Shown: one piece after another, positions 1 to 13,949 of the stretch
Layout: every line of letters begins with the position of its first letter
How positions within the stretch are numbered: position 1 is the first letter of the stretch
DNA from: Rotaria sordida
Taxonomy: Eukaryota; Rotifera; Eurotatoria; Philodinida; Philodinidae
Assembly (NCBI GenBank): GCA_905250125.1
Contig: CAJNOL010000450.1
Location: 7,367-71,366, forward strand
DNA length: 64,000 nucleotides
Direction: 5' to 3'
The notes under the pieces: model-generated
What the model saw: only the letters and a program-made list of their open reading frames with translations
What the model was told of the DNA's origin: nothing
Databases searched by the model: none
Position numbers and translations under genes: made by a program

Positions 1-1781
1 CTTGCTTTAATTACTTTGGCTGGCTTTCCATCAGTTTTCTCGTCACTCTCACTTGCCTTAGATACTTGAGTTGGCTTTCCAGCAGGTGCTGCAGCTGCAA
101 CGCCACCTGCTGTAGCTGTTTTGGCTGACTTGCCATCGGAAACAGCAGCTGCTGCGCCACCACTAACTGGGCCAGCAGCATTCTTGTCTTGATTAGTGTT
201 TGCGGATTGGGATGGTTGGTTGGTGTCAGTTTTTGTCTTTTGTGCTTTTGTGTCTCGATCAGCATCATTCTGTAATGTCGAAGAAAATAGAATATATAGT
301 TAGAGTTTTAGGTCAGATTCTAGAAATATCGCGTTTATTAGTTATTGCAAACTTACAGTTTGCGTCTTTGCTGCATTTGTGTTCTGATTGGTGAGAGAAC
401 CGGTACCAGTAGCAGCACGTGTGTCAGCTTGTGGCGAGGCAGGAACATTCGCTGAAGCTGGCTTGTCATTGTTGGACGTGGCAGGAACATTCGCTGAAGC
501 TGGCTTGTCATTGTTCGACGTGGCAGCAACTGAGGATCCTGAAGTTTTAACTGCTTTGGTGTCTTGTTTGGTTGAGTCAGCGTTAGCTATAATTCCTGTA
601 TTACTTCCACTGGTCGAACCTATTCCATTTCTATTGTGAAATAAATTTGGCAAAGAATGATTTCTCACCTGTTTTTGTGTCTGTTGTTTTCGTTTTTGAT
701 GAATCACTTGTCTTATCCTGCGATGTGGCTAAACATATATGGTATGATTAATATATAAAAGTGAAAGATACATCTTATATTTACCTGTAGATGCTTTAGC
801 TGATGTTTCTTTAGCATTTGATGTTATGGATTTTAGTAGTTGTGTTAGTTTACTCACAACAGTCTTCTTTGTATTTTTACGTACTGGTTTTGGTGCACTA
901 ATTTGTACCTTTTCGGGAATTGGTATTGTTTTAGCGGACATTTTGAAATTATTTATTGCTGTATAAAAACTTTTTTGAATATTCGAGGAAATTTCTGTAC
1001 GCAAGTTTTGGTTGTTTATATTTTCAGTAAAAGAAACTCGATTTGTTAAGGCATATCGACCATTAGATTTTAGTTTAGCCGAAATAAAATTGACGTCGCG
1101 GAGGGTTTTAGAATAAATAGCAATGAGTGAAGTACGAAAAAAAGTAGCAAGAACTTTATGGAATTGTTCTGCAGTTTGAGGTGAACTAGCTGATATAGCT
1201 TTTGTATATAATGTGGATGGTATTTCAATTACAAATTCAAAAAACTTGGGGCCACCTGCTTTAAATTCCAATGTTGTATCAGTTGCACCTGCTTTAATTT
1301 GATCATTTTTAAGTGATATTTGATTAGCTCGATCAGTTAGACCTTAGAATAGGCAAATAAAAATATTTATTTATTAAAATTAAAAATTTAATTTTTATTA
1401 CAAACCTGCTGAAAAACAGTTTTCGACATCAGTTGTATTAACTTTAGTTTTAGCTTCCTGTTTTTGTTCTGTACCATCAGGTAATATAATTGGTGGTGGA
1501 TCGCAATCAAAAAAAAGTTGATATTCTATGGTAATTGTATCACCAACTTGTGTTACTGTAACATTAATACTGTCAGCGTCTTCACCAAATTGTTCAGCGA
1601 ATTCAGCCTGAATTTGTTCTGCTGTTGAGTCTCCAAATTCATCAGCAAGTATTTTTGATGCAGCTAATTCTGCGGCATTTAAGTCTTGTTGAAATGATGT
1701 TGATGTACAATCAATAGCTTCTGATGAACGCACACAAAATATAATGGCTATAATAGCCAAATAATAATAAGTGTGCAACAT
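1..1781 (-). CDS. Secreted Ala/Lys/Thr-rich protein, 3' end outside window
   Basis: Family not recognised. Five exons join in frame: 1406-1781, 785-1342, 669-728, 357-619 and 1-269, the last running off the left edge, giving at least 508 residues. The start at 1781 opens with a clear signal peptide (MLHTYYYLAIIAIIFCVRSS, cut probable before IDC), so the product enters the secretory pathway. Residues about 24-310 look like a folded region with few cysteines and a DCDPPP segment. From about residue 300 the chain becomes low complexity, rich in Ala, Lys, Thr, Ser, Asn and Gln, with a 14-residue unit (NNDKPASANVPATS type) present twice in tandem. The tail suggests an O-glycosylated or matrix-like extracellular protein; that is inference. 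Splice sites are canonical (GTTTGT, GTAAAT, GTGAGA, GTAAGT donors). Function unknown. Confidence 0.75.
438..521. repeat. 42-bp tandem duplication in coding exon
   Basis: Two copies, 438-479 and 480-521, differ at very few positions and keep the frame of the secreted-protein gene, adding 14 residues. The low divergence points to a recent duplication. Confidence 0.85.
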
Positions 1782-3267
1782 GACGAAGATGATAAGAAAC
1801 GATAACTAAATGAATATGATATTGAAATGTTGGTTATAAGAAAAAATACTGACATTTTATACTGAAAAGTGCTGTTGTGTTTTAAGGGTTCCACTTGAAA
1901 TGTAATATAAGAAAGAAACTAATAAATTTATCATTAAGAAAATATTCTTAAAAATAAATGAAATATTTTTTTTTTGTTATATTGATATTCACATCTGTTG
2001 TCATTATTATAAAAGTTCCACTCGAACATATTAAAAATTTTCTATTCATATAAGACAACATATTGAAAATCTTAATTAAATTGATATGAATGAATTAAGA
2101 TGACAAAAAAAGAAAAATAATATGAAAGTATAATGGCAGCTTTTGCACGTATAGAGTACTTTTCTATGTCATTTGAATCTCGATCAATATGAGTATGTAT
2201 GTTTTTCTTATTGAAAAGAATGTTCAGTTATTTGATTAAGATATATTCGATTTTGTTAAACGAATATTTGATAGTTATAACAAATAAGCTGATGAAAGTG
2301 AATGATCATGATTTTCAATTCTATATATAGATCAATTTATTTTATCATATGAGATTTACTGTTATTTTTTTATTTCGAATGATATTGCAAATCGAAAAAT
2401 ATTCATTTTAAGGGACTGTTTGCAGATCATCTCATTGAACAGTTTGGGAAGGATGGAGGCATTCATAATATATCACTTATTATCACAGAGAGAAGAGAAT
2501 ACAGCTAGGACAAGTTATCACATCATTAACACTATCTAATAATTACTTAAAGAAAACGTATCATTTTCCAGAAAATAGTTTCGCATTTCCATTCAAAAGT
2601 TGTTTTTTTTTCTATCCAGATTTTGCGAGACTATTGCAAAAAGCTCTAAACCTCGTACAAGATTGAAAAATGAGACTAAGAGAATCTTTTTGCTTGACTA
2701 TTTTTGTAGAGTTAGGTGAGACAGACACTATTTCGAGCGTCACATAAAAATATATGTAGAGAAGAACACGTTGATGCGAGTTTATCAAAAATTTGATTGT
2801 GCAACGAAATTCAAACGATGATATCTCTATCAAGATATTTGAGCTACTAAAGATATTAGTGGTGCACAACTATTCGATATTAAAGTAATTATCCACAGAG
2901 GGAAAAGCGGATCCCGAATATCGTGAGGATATAAAGGATACGGTGAATACATTGCTGATACTGAGGATAAAATTTCATACAATCGACAAGATGCAAAATG
3001 TATATGATGAATACAATAGGACTACGGCAGACCATTGCTGATGAAGAACTCTTATCGATTACAAAGAGTTTGCAATGTGATTTATCATGTTTTTTTTCGA
3101 CACTAAATACATTGCTTTACGGGATATAATGGATTTACGCTCAGAAACATAACGATATTAATTACTTAGTGCCCAATGATTCTATCCGTTGAGCGTTTGC
3201 TCAATCTGTGTATGCAGAAACATCGCCCGAGTCAAATGGTATACGAGCCAATACACACAACTCATAA
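1782..3267. other. AT-rich intergenic, no gene seen
   Basis: Upstream region of the secreted-protein gene. All frames are short and unlike any family I know. The part from about 2890 onward has weak inverted similarity to 4560-4720 and may be the outermost, most decayed part of the foldback that follows. Confidence 0.5.
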
Positions 3268-4536
3268 CTGAACTTGCTCTAAACAGAAATTGTTAGACTT
3301 TGTTCCCTTTAAAAAATATTGTAAAGGAAAGAGTGAGTTTTAAGAATTTCGACGCAAACTGTTCGAAAAAATATTGTTCCATTTTCGAAGCATTTATATA
3401 TATCTGAAAACGAAATTGCCAAAAAAACACATCTTTTGTGACAGGCATATTCCAGTGAAAATATATCCTTTTGACTTGAAATGCTTAATGTGCACACATA
3501 TCGAGTTGATATGCTTATCGTAGAGAAATGAGTACAAAGCTATGCAAGAATTGGCTTGGTATTGCGTAGAACGGTCCGTTGAACCGTATAGGAAGATACT
3601 CAAAAGTAACCCATTTTCCATAGAAAATATACTCGAGTTCATTTTGAAATTAATAGAAAAGTTTCATCATGTGAAACAAATTCTCTCCAGTATAAATCAG
3701 CGCGTGATTCTCTATTAACTTCTGTAAAAAAATACTTTGAAAATGGTAAAAATTTTTGTTTGAAAAATCCCCGTGCCACCTTCCAGGGCTTTCAGTGAAG
3801 AAGATTTTTTTCGAAATCCACGTACTTCTCTACGAAAACTTTAAAAAAAAATTTCTTTGTCATTTTCAAAGAACTCTTTTATAGAAGTCCATAGAAGATC
3901 ATATGCTGATTTATATTGGATAGAATTTATTTCACGTGATGAAACTTTTCTATTAATTTCAAAATGAATTCGAGTATATTTTCTATGGAACATGGATCAC
4001 TTTTGAGTATCTTTCAATAAGTCTCCTAAGATCATTCTAGGAGATTCCGCGTCAATGCTTGCATAACTTCTCTGTAGTGCTCAGTGCGTACTTCAAAACT
4101 ATATCAATTTGTCTTCTATTGACCAGGTATCCTGGAAGAGCAATTCCTTCCAAAAATGGGAATTTTGGTCAAGATTATGATTTTTGTGGAACGTTTGCTG
4201 AGCGATATGAACTATTCAAAGAGCTGTATTCTATATCACAGTAGGTACTCAATGAGATGTCTCTAAAGTCAAAATATTATCTCTCTAATATGATTTGTTG
4301 ATGAAATATATATATTCATAAAATACCGAAAAATGATCATTTTATCGTGTACTCCGTAGTACTGATCAATTCACCCATATTTCACTCAATCAAACTTGTT
4401 TTTTATCATAAGTATATGAACTTCAGATGATCCCCTTTTTTTTGAACGGTTTCTGTCGAAATTCTTAAAACTCTTTCCTCTACAACATATTTCAAAGTGA
4501 ACAAAGTTTAATATCTTCGATTTAGAGCAAGTTCAG
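3268..4536. repeat. Decayed long foldback (inverted repeat)
   Basis: Two nested pairs of arms face each other. The outer pair is about 3268-3365 against 4440-4536, for example CTGAACTTGCTCTAAA against TTTAGAGCAAGTTCAG. The inner pair is about 3520-3735 against 3885-4080 and shares a stretch including AGAAAAGTTTCATCA. Unpaired, unequal segments (about 150 bp on the left, 350 bp on the right) separate outer and inner arms. There is no coding capacity. It looks like an old non-autonomous foldback transposon that has lost parts; the family cannot be assigned because clean ends are not visible. Confidence 0.65.
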
Positions 4537-7500
4537 CCATGGCTTATGTAAACTAGCTCATAGAGCGATATCATTAAACTTCTAATTGTCTTCTTCAGTA
4601 TAGTTCACAACATCATTTTTCATCAAAGAGAAAAAGCAAATCCTGGCACCCTCTGTATCACCGTCGTATCTTTCGTATTTTCATAATATTGCTGTATCCG
4701 AGATCCACTTTTTTCTCCTTGAATTACCAAGTCCACTCAAGAAATGCATCGACTTAGAGAATTTTGAGATATTTCGCAAAATTCTGAATATTTTTACGTT
4801 AAAAAAGATTATTGAAGGAAGAGATGAACGAGCAGCTCGAGATCATATGATCAGAGAGGAAGTTCTAAGATGACCACTTACAATCCAAGGAAGGAGAAAA
4901 GACTCAAAATGACTAAAAAAAAACAATGAACAGGTAGTTTCCAAAGAGCTCCTAATAAGTCTGCTATCATAGTTGAGTAATTAATCGACATTCTCCGATC
5001 TGACTAAACCTTTTTCAGTTAGTTAAAAAAATAACCAAAATAGTCTAGGAATTCGATCTTGAATATCTCCGTATATTTCAAGAAGGGTGTGGGTGTATGC
5101 GAATAGAACGACTATACTTATAGCTACATTCACAGCCATTTATTTGGTATTTTTTTAAAATGAATTATGTTAATCCTTCTGATAATATGCCATCAATTTA
5201 TAGCAGTCAGAGTTTGTGAATTGTACAATTTAGTTTCTCATAAGGACTGTATTGACAAGTTTTTTTTTCTTTTCGTTTCTTATCATAAACGACCATGTGT
5301 TGCTTTTTTACAATCATGTGAATTTGATATCGAAAAAAATAATATAAAGTTTGTTTATTCTTTATTTTATATTATTGACATTGTCTGTTCGTATATTTAT
5401 TATTATTTAAATTTCATTATTTTTTGAAAACAGTCTACAGGAAATAAGTGTTGTTGAATACTTAGAAATATGTGTTAAGTTGATCATTATATTAGTTTTA
5501 AAATAACAAGAAAATAGAATCATTACCTATAAACCTTGTGAATATGCAGGTGTAGTTGAGAAATGTGGGTATGACTGAAGATGATGTTGTCTGAATGTAA
5601 GTGCCAGTGTAGATCATCGATTCTGTAAGATTCTTACACACATTCATGTTCTACACACTCACACTCAATCTGATGATAATCGTTATTCTTTAAATTAGTG
5701 TTTAGTTTTTTTGATAAAACAATTCTCAATATTATTCTACAATTATTCACGAAGTTCTCGAAGATAAAAAGACTAATATATTGTTATGATCTTCATTTAA
5801 AAGAATTTTATTTTGCGTATGAATTGAGTTTTTAATAATATTTCGATAAATTCAAAAATAAAAGTCATGAGTCAATTATTCTTCTCATAGCAAATTATCG
5901 TTTGACTTTGCTCTAAATATTCTAACAAAGAGAAAATAATGACTGAAATATCTTTCAAATTGTAAAATATAAGTGAAAAAGTGGGTTTTTTCCAACTTCT
6001 AGAACGTCCTTGAGTCAATTGATGATATTTTGTTGTTAATAAAAAATAAGATACAATCATAGAACACACAAAATAAATTACAAATAGGTTGATGGTGTGC
6101 GTCGTTATTCGGTAATTAGAGAGAGAAAAAAAATAAAACATATAAAAATATACTAGAAGACGAAAGTTGATATTCATTTACATCATTTTTTCTTATACAG
6201 GTGAGTCTCACTGGAAGCGTTTATGTTGTTTTTTTCTTCGTGATGAATGTACATTGTACAAGAGAAAACCTCGAATATGGCTAGGTAATCTCTAGCCGAA
6301 CAAAATTATAGAAATAATTTTGTTTTCTTTCTATTCAAATGAGTTCTATGACGATTTGATGACAGACACGATTGATGTCTTATCAAATTTTGGTAATACT
6401 CTAGTGAAAAAAAAAAGATTGGTTTTGTGTTATAAAAGTTGTTTCTAGGAAAGATATCTACAATTCGAAAGCATTGAAGTGTTATCTTCTGATTGGTCAC
6501 AGAAACTAATTTACATTAAGAGTTTACTCATTTATAATAAAAACGAAGATTAATTCAACAAAAGAATGTAAATAGATTTCAGTGTATCAATACATATCAT
6601 TGTTCAAGCTACTAAATATGAGAAAACTACTGATTGATCTAAACTAACATGAAGTAGCATGTCTAAAATCAAAATTGTGTCGTATAATAATTTATTTTAA
6701 AAGGTCGATTTGTCCTTGTTTCGTTAATGACTATTTATTCGTTATACTGCGAGCAGTACACTTATATCATGTAAACATAAATGACTATAGATGATTCATA
6801 ATAGTTTACAAATCTACAAGCAGTTCTCTGCTATATGATTGAAAAAAACATAAATGAAATCTAAGTTCATAGCAATTAAAATAAATAGAGAAACATTTGA
6901 GCAAATTGTAAAACTAAGGAATATTTGATTCTAATCTTTTTGACTATTATTGTAACATAGATAGTAGTTATGAAGAGTAAACATTTATAATGTGCTCTTA
7001 ATTAAAAATATCTTCATTACTGCGATTTGATTAGAGATATCAAACTCTATTTATGATGAATCATAGATAGTATCTTATTACGCACTACACTACTTTTAGC
7101 TCGCATAAAGGGAAATCATCGAAAATTTAAGAGTTTAAATAAATAATACCAATCTTTTTTCCGTAGAATGATGCCAAATTTTGACAAGACAACTAGGGAC
7201 AGAAACCGCTTGGTTTATGAAAATGTAATAATGCACAAAAGTGCTGTAAAGTAATACAGTTTTATATTTGTTTAGTATGAGAGTAGAAAGTAGTTTTTGT
7301 TATTTACTGCAATATCAGCAGAATAACAGGATAATATTAAAATAACTTACTTCAACTCTTTTATCATACTTCGATTTCTTTATCTATTTTCACATGTAAT
7401 AATAAACACAATATGTCAATTACTCTTCGCCTTTATCTTCCAGTATGTATTAATAGTAACAACGGGATGTTATTGTTTAATAAAATACTCTTGAAGAAAG

Positions 7501-8402
7501 ACGTGTCTTATTAACTGCTAAGGTCTTCAACAAGCACGGTCGTAGGCGACCGTCGAGGAAAAAATACGGAACGTATCTGCTCATTTACAGATCTATATAG
7601 ATTCCGTATTTGTCGATCTGAGTAGAATCCATTGAAAAAAATGTTACTAGGATCTGTAAACACACATTTAGTTTTTTGAGATATGATTAGTTTTCGCATT
7701 TCAACACATGAGCAGTATATTGTTATTGGCATAGATGAGAGTGGAGACGAAAAAAACGTAAATAGGGCGCATCATTTCAGTGAAAATGAGAGCGGAACAA
7801 CATACAAACTATTTCACCTAACTATTCGAAGTATATAAAGTTATGTAGTAGGTCTATATGCCTATTATAATCTGATATCTAAGAAAACTGCTTTCTTGTG
7901 AATATTTCAGAAATTGCATATGTTTCTCGGAAATTTACAGAGAGTATCGAATCGCCTAAAAAAAATAAGTGTATAATTGAGATAAAAGTTTATCGTCTGC
8001 AGTTTTGTTATTTCTATAGGATAATCCTAGTTCGTATTATAATTATAATTAGCATAAAATTTATCTTTTGTTATCTTATTGAAGTTCTTATATGATTTCG
8101 AGAATTTCAATTACATTCAAACTCAAACTAGGTAACTATTCCAATGGTCATAAAAACATATGCTACAATATGTAGATATCTATTGTTAAGATTAGAATAG
8201 GGTTACATTGCAACATTTTTTTCTCACTTTTATTTCATCATGATTCATCACTTCTCTTTGTCAACATACTTCTATTTTTTAGTGACTCTTTGAATCGTGT
8301 CAATTACATACGTAGTATTTCAAGACAGTCGATATAGTACGTAGACAATGTTATTCATAAGTGCAAACTTTTAAATTTTTACTTTCTTTTAACTAGTTAA
8401 AT
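4537..8402. other. Intergenic, no gene recognised
   Basis: AT-rich, without a convincing coding exon on either strand. It holds a short telomere-like tract (GGGTGTGGGTGTA) at 5085-5097. Immediately before the next gene, 8381-8396 is pyrimidine-rich and ends in AACTAG, a possible trans- or cis-splice acceptor six bases before the ATG at 8403. Confidence 0.5.
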
Positions 8403-11400
8403 ATGGCACCTACTCAAGCAAAACAACTTTGTATGAATTGCACTAAAGGTGGAGGCGTCACAATATGTGTTGGATGCCAAAACTGCTTTTGTAAAGGTCA
8501 TTTTCATGAACATCGACTCAGTCTTGATGATGAAATGAATCGTGTCAGTCAACATCAGGATTATCTCTATAGAAGTGTCACTGGAAATAATGCTGCACAT
8601 CCACTTCTATCTCATATTGATGATTGGGAACAATCATCGATTAGAAAGATTCAAGAAGTAGCAGAAAAAGCTAGAAATGATCTAGCAAGATATATAAATG
8701 ACATGAAATCTCAATTAAAACAATCACTTCTGAAATTAAAAGGTGAGTTAGAAACAGGTCGTGAAGCCGATGATTATACTGAAATAGAATTGACGGATTG
8801 GATGGAACAATTGGAAAAACTTCGACGAATGTTTGAGAACCCACCGGCTATTGAGATTGTTGATGATCAAGCACAACCACTCATCCGTGTCATTCAACGA
8901 AAAGGTAACGAAGTATATCCGACTGCATTTCTGATCAGAGTTTTAAAAAAGGTATTTTATTAAGATTCAGTTCAATATCATAGATGAGTTTTGAGATTGA
9001 GTTTAAGTAATCAACACCGATTGAATATTTCTTGCACTATCATTTTATATCTACCTATCTCCATTTTTTAATACTAATAGAGCTATTGGTTCTCTCATTT
9101 TGATTGTCTTCTGCATTGTGACACAACAATCATTCTTTTGTTAGCCACAATAAAATCCACTAATACTTTTAAAGGAATAAGGAATCAATAATCCTATTGA
9201 ATAAAGTCATTGATAAAAGGATACATCTCGACAATGAATCTTACAGAAAAGTATGCTGACAATCTATTACTTTAACCTACAGACAACGATCATTAATGAA
9301 ATTGGAAAGGTTCGAATTCAAAATAGCTATTTGACTTCTAAGATACGAATAAAAATTGATTGATAGGACTAGAAATGTATATTTTCAGATACAGAAAGTC
9401 ATGGACTGATGAAGGCTTCTTACATCTTTAATATGTTTAGAATAAAGATAAACAGGTTCTGTTCAGCCGATCTATCACTAATTTCCTATTTATAAATTAA
9501 TTTTTTGCGACACTTCCGTTCACAAACAGTATCCTTACATTTTTTTTCCTATCAACTACTTTCTTTCATTGCTGACAACTATGCAACATATTAAATTTCA
9601 TTTACTGTGGTTCCAGAGAAGTCAACTTTCTATTCGGTTAATGCCAACCTCTGATAGTAACTGCTACTAGTCGCGGTAGAATTGCCGAGACTCATAGATG
9701 AGCATGATGGGCAGATGAAGAAAAATTATATAATCGACCAACTGTCACGTTACTTCATCTTCAGCCTCACGTCGTTACCTCGTTACCATGATGGTGAAAG
9801 TAAGAGCAAAACTCAGAGCCTGAGTCAGGTGGTATGCCTTGTTCCTATTACACTTACGATCAAGATAACGAGAATCGAAGAACTATGAACTTCAGTTTTT
9901 TTAAGTTTTCTGTGTTGTGGCTTCGCTGCGACTTGTCATTAGAACTAAATACTTTGCTAACAGATCATGTATATTGATCTGAAGAATTGGTTCTATATAT
10001 TCAAAATAAGAACACTTGGATTTGGAAAAAGTATCTTCTAAATTCAAGTTGTCATATGAATATTAGATATTAAAAACCAATAAGTACCGTTACTTCTATA
10101 ATGCTGTGTTCCAGATTATTTTCTTGTGCATGAAATGAGACATGCACAAATCCCAGTCGAGAATTGAACGTTTTTTTCTTGTTTTATGTCCATTTAGTCA
10201 ATCAGTAGAAACTTTTCTTTCCTATGTTGTACTGGTATGATTGCATACATAATTACTTGTAAAATTGCACCAACACCATCTGTTTTCCTATCTTTCATCG
10301 ACATGACTAATCAGATAAAAAAAGATACAACAATTTATATTGAATTGAATCATTTGCTCAGATCCATGAGAAGTCGAAGGAATTTTAGGTATTTCATATA
10401 AGATAAATCAAAAGTACAAACAAGAGAATAGAATTCTCAGAAATGAAAGAGTTTAACGTTTAGAATGAATAAAAGTTGCGATAGAATAAGCTTCTATCAA
10501 GATTATATGATATTTAAGAACTAGCTATTATTTTAATAGGCAGAGATCCAAACAGCATTTGGATAAGTTATAGTTACTCTTATCAATAACATCGTAATCA
10601 ATTTGTTTTACAAGAGAGTATGTTTATCTTTAACGAAGACATCTGAGAAAGCTTTGAACTTTGTCTTTTTTTTTCATTGATTCCTTACAATACTTAGAGC
10701 TTATCGTGATCTGGAAAGATTCGTCATGAAATTCTCTACGAAATAGACCATAATAGAGTTAGGCATACATCGAGATCGAGTCTATCAGCCTTGATAGTTA
10801 CATACCTAAATAAAGTAAAACACCGAAGTTTCATCATAATTTTGAAAAGAACTCGATTATCTTAGTTTTTTCTCCGCATATTTGGGCTCATATTTTTTTA
10901 TTATTTAGGATTAAATCTAGAATTTCTTTATCTACCATCTGATTTACATGCGAGACAGTTCAGTGCGCAACGCTTAAAATGAATAAACTAGTCCGACGCC
11001 AAAATGTACACTCACTTCCTCATCGATCGATGAACATTCTTGAAATTTTATATCCAGAAAAATTTCAAACGATACCATTTTAAACGGATTTCAGCCATTT
11101 AGACGTACATTCAAAAATAATTTTTTTTTTTCGCAGTAAATTTCTTCTTGGTAAAATTTGAAAAGGATCTTCTCTTATAGAATTGAGCGATTGATTGAAG
11201 TGCGTTTGCCAAGAATATAGTTGTTTGAAATAATATAGTCAAAACATCTTAATTAATAATAAATATATATGATTCGAGTGATCAAGAAACGATTTGAAAT
11301 ATATTATAATTAGAATAGAACAAACAAAATACTAGAAAAGTAAACCATTTCTATCTTGTAGCTTTCTTATATTGAAAGCACAAGATATCTTTAATTATTT

Positions 11401-12062
11401 TGTGAAATTGTATGAAAAACTCTTACGAAATATACATCTTTCTATGATTATTGTTTAATAGGTTTCGAAACAAAAAAGATATCAGACACACATGTTGCTT
11501 CAGCTTTATCGAAAACTACCAGTACCATCGTCAGTGCAAGTTTTATAACTAAAGAAGTACCAACGAAATTGGACACAACAGCAAATTACAATAAAAAATC
11601 AGGTATATTAATACAAAATTATAGTCAAAATAATAGTCAAAAGTTGATGTTCACAATAGTTTTTACTTAAACAAATACAAGGATTGACTAGTCGAAAGGT
11701 TTAAAATGGTATTGAATAGATAAATTGACATGTGGTATTTTCCTATTTACAATCAATTTTTGAATAAGTTCTTCTCACATGAATTCTATTTGACCATGTA
11801 GATTTCATCAGAGCTCATTTATTCGACTTGATGAAGATATTCGATATCTGAAGACAGGTTTCGAAGATGATACTTATGAGACTGTATGATAGACTGGAAG
11901 ATATTGGTTTTTCTTGTTATATATATTTTGACTGTCATTATCAATTGGCTTTCATAGGAAAACAGAAATAAAACTTATTTTTAAATTATTTTGAATACTT
12001 GCAACTTTCATTTAGAAGCTCAACAATTCGCTGTACCTGGTGTTTTCAAAGAACCGGATTGA
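8403..12062 (+). CDS. B-box-type zinc-binding protein with coiled coil
   Basis: Three exons join in frame: 8403-8904, 11462-11602 and 12016-12062, giving 229 residues. Residues about 10-38 form a small zinc-binding module, CMNCTKGG then CVGCQNCFCKGHFHEHR, with the Cys/His spacing of a B-box. Residues about 65-150 are charged and heptad-like, predicting a coiled coil, as in the short B-box proteins that are numerous in bdelloid rotifers. There is no RING, NHL or SPRY domain, so it is not a full TRIM protein. The last two exons are low complexity (Ser/Thr/Lys) and end in a TGA at 12060. The first exon is well supported; the two downstream exons rest on matching splice phase and open frame only. 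The first intron is 2.56 kb, unusually long here, and holds nothing I recognise. Biochemical role unknown; B-boxes usually mediate protein assembly. Confidence 0.7.
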
Positions 12063-12429
12063 GATTATTCGTTTGTCATGTGACCAATGATCGACACAAC
12101 ATCTTAAAGTATTGACTCAATCAGAGAAAAAAGGTGAATAGATCTCTTGTTATTAGCATTCATTTATTCTATGATTTTTTAAATAACTAATTGTAACAGA
12201 GCTTTCACTTGAACAAGGAAAAATAAGTAAACAGCATACTAAGGGTCGTTCTATTCAGTCGCTTCCCATCTGAACTATCAGCCTTTTAAGAACTTCTTAA
12301 TTTGCTTTGGAGAAAAACGAGATAAGTGTACACCTCTATCTTAATGATTATTCAACTGTCAGAATAGTTCAATTATTAGACCAACTCTCATAATATCTTT
12401 TCCAGTGAGCAAGTTTTTGGAATAGAACG

Positions 12430-13949
12430 TTTGTGCAAAATGTGGTAATTGCCGTTATGAACATTCATTTTTCATAGGATCTTGAATCTATGGACGAAGT
12501 GAAAAACTTAACTTTAAAGTTAAAAGAAGATAAGCGAACAGGATGTTGATTGAACTCATTCATTTGATAGGTCATCTTATTTATGCTTAGCAATTCGGTC
12601 GTCTCACTTTGAAGTGAATGAAATATATGAATAAGACTGTTGGTACTATTCAAATCATTCATTTAGCATGCGAATGCCAGTGTGTTACTGAATCTAAAAG
12701 GTAAGTTTAATATAGGCATAGTAGATTCATAGAACTTACCGGTGATGCTAATCATCCATATAGCTGATGACTCTCTATGACTTTGTCTTTCTTGAATCCT
12801 TGGTTTTTTTTGTGCATAAAATAGATGAATAATATTATGCAGCAAATTGGAAATGGATGGTGACAAACCTTTCGTGACATGATCGTCGAACGTCTTCGTT
12901 AATCAAAAACTTTGTATTCCAGTAAATAAAATAAATGAACATAATACCAGAAATAAGAATGGTTCTTTGTTCATTTGAACTTTGATTTCATTAATGATTC
13001 ACAATTTTGGTTTTAAAGTGACTGAAATTGATGAATATCATCATTTCAAGAATTATCATCAGTCATTCACTGTGTCATCTGTCAAAAGAATATATCCTCC
13101 AGATTTTTGTTTCAATGTATGCAATATCATTGAATAGCACCATTGGGGAAGCAGTGATTGGGAGCGTTATGTTGATTCTTTAATTTTACAATCTTTTGCT
13201 AGCATGTCAATTTGCAACATTTATATGAAGATGCATCAAGATAACTGAATAAATTCGTTGGAAAATAAATGTTGGTATACCATGAACGTTTCGAATTTAA
13301 CATGACTTCGATGTTTCAGTTCAAAGTAGACGGGATAAGAGAACGAAATTCCGATGGTAAATATTCATTACTTATATAATCGTCGATCTATATCAACAAC
13401 ACTGAGTCATCATTTCAAAATAAGAAAGATAGATGAACACAACAATGGTGAAACTGGTTCATTTGGTTTGCGATCTTTTCTCTATTTAGCAATGCATCAT
13501 CTTTTATGTGGATCACGAAAAATATATGAATGAAACAATAAATATGTGAATCCTTCATTTATGATGTGTCCCTCAATCAACTCGCTAATTCATAAGCTTT
13601 GATTCAAGCTTCAAAGTGAGATGAAAACATAGACGAATACAATCATTGGGATCGTTTCAAGCGTTGCCATCATTCATTGGCCATGCCATACTAGATGAAC
13701 TACGAATAATGCGTGTATTTCAGCTCAAAATGGATGACATAAGTGAACCAAATTTTCATTATATTTGTTCATTTGACACGTGATCATTAACTAGTCGAAG
13801 AAGTTCTAAATATTTTTCCCAAATCCAGGAAAATAAACGAACATGATACTGATTATAGTCATTCGTTTGTTACTTAAAACATGCACTAATGTTTTTAGTG
13901 AAAATCCTGCTTCAAAATTGCTGTGATTGACGAATGAATGTTTGGTGCA
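12430..13949. repeat. Degenerate upstream part of tandem array
   Basis: Blocks of roughly 90-110 bp recur with shared fragments (GTTCATTTG, GTGATC, CTTCAAAGTGA, GATGAAC) resembling the well-kept units further right, but spacing and sequence are too worn to count copies. Taken as the aged flank of the 93-bp array. Short open frames here are by-products. Confidence 0.45.

Noticed and set aside
11-268. 85-codon Gln/Leu-rich frame on the minus strand
   Set aside because: Shadow of the last visible exon of the secreted-protein gene, whose correct frame (Asn-Asp-Ala-Asp start after a CAG acceptor) is phase-compatible with the previous exon.
5167-5427. Small cysteine-containing secreted peptide (MLILLIICHQFIAVRVC start)
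   Set aside because: The signal-like start and four cysteines are suggestive, but the rest is AT-driven hydrophobic sequence with no splice or 3' structure and no known family.
9300-9330. tRNA T-arm like GGTTCGAATTC
   Set aside because: No matching acceptor stem or anticodon arm at the right distance; similar words at 25508, 61258 and 63620 also fail. No tRNA supported in the window.
8905-11461. Additional exons in the long B-box gene intron
   Set aside because: The 68-codon frame at 9682-9888 and others lack matching splice phase and family likeness.
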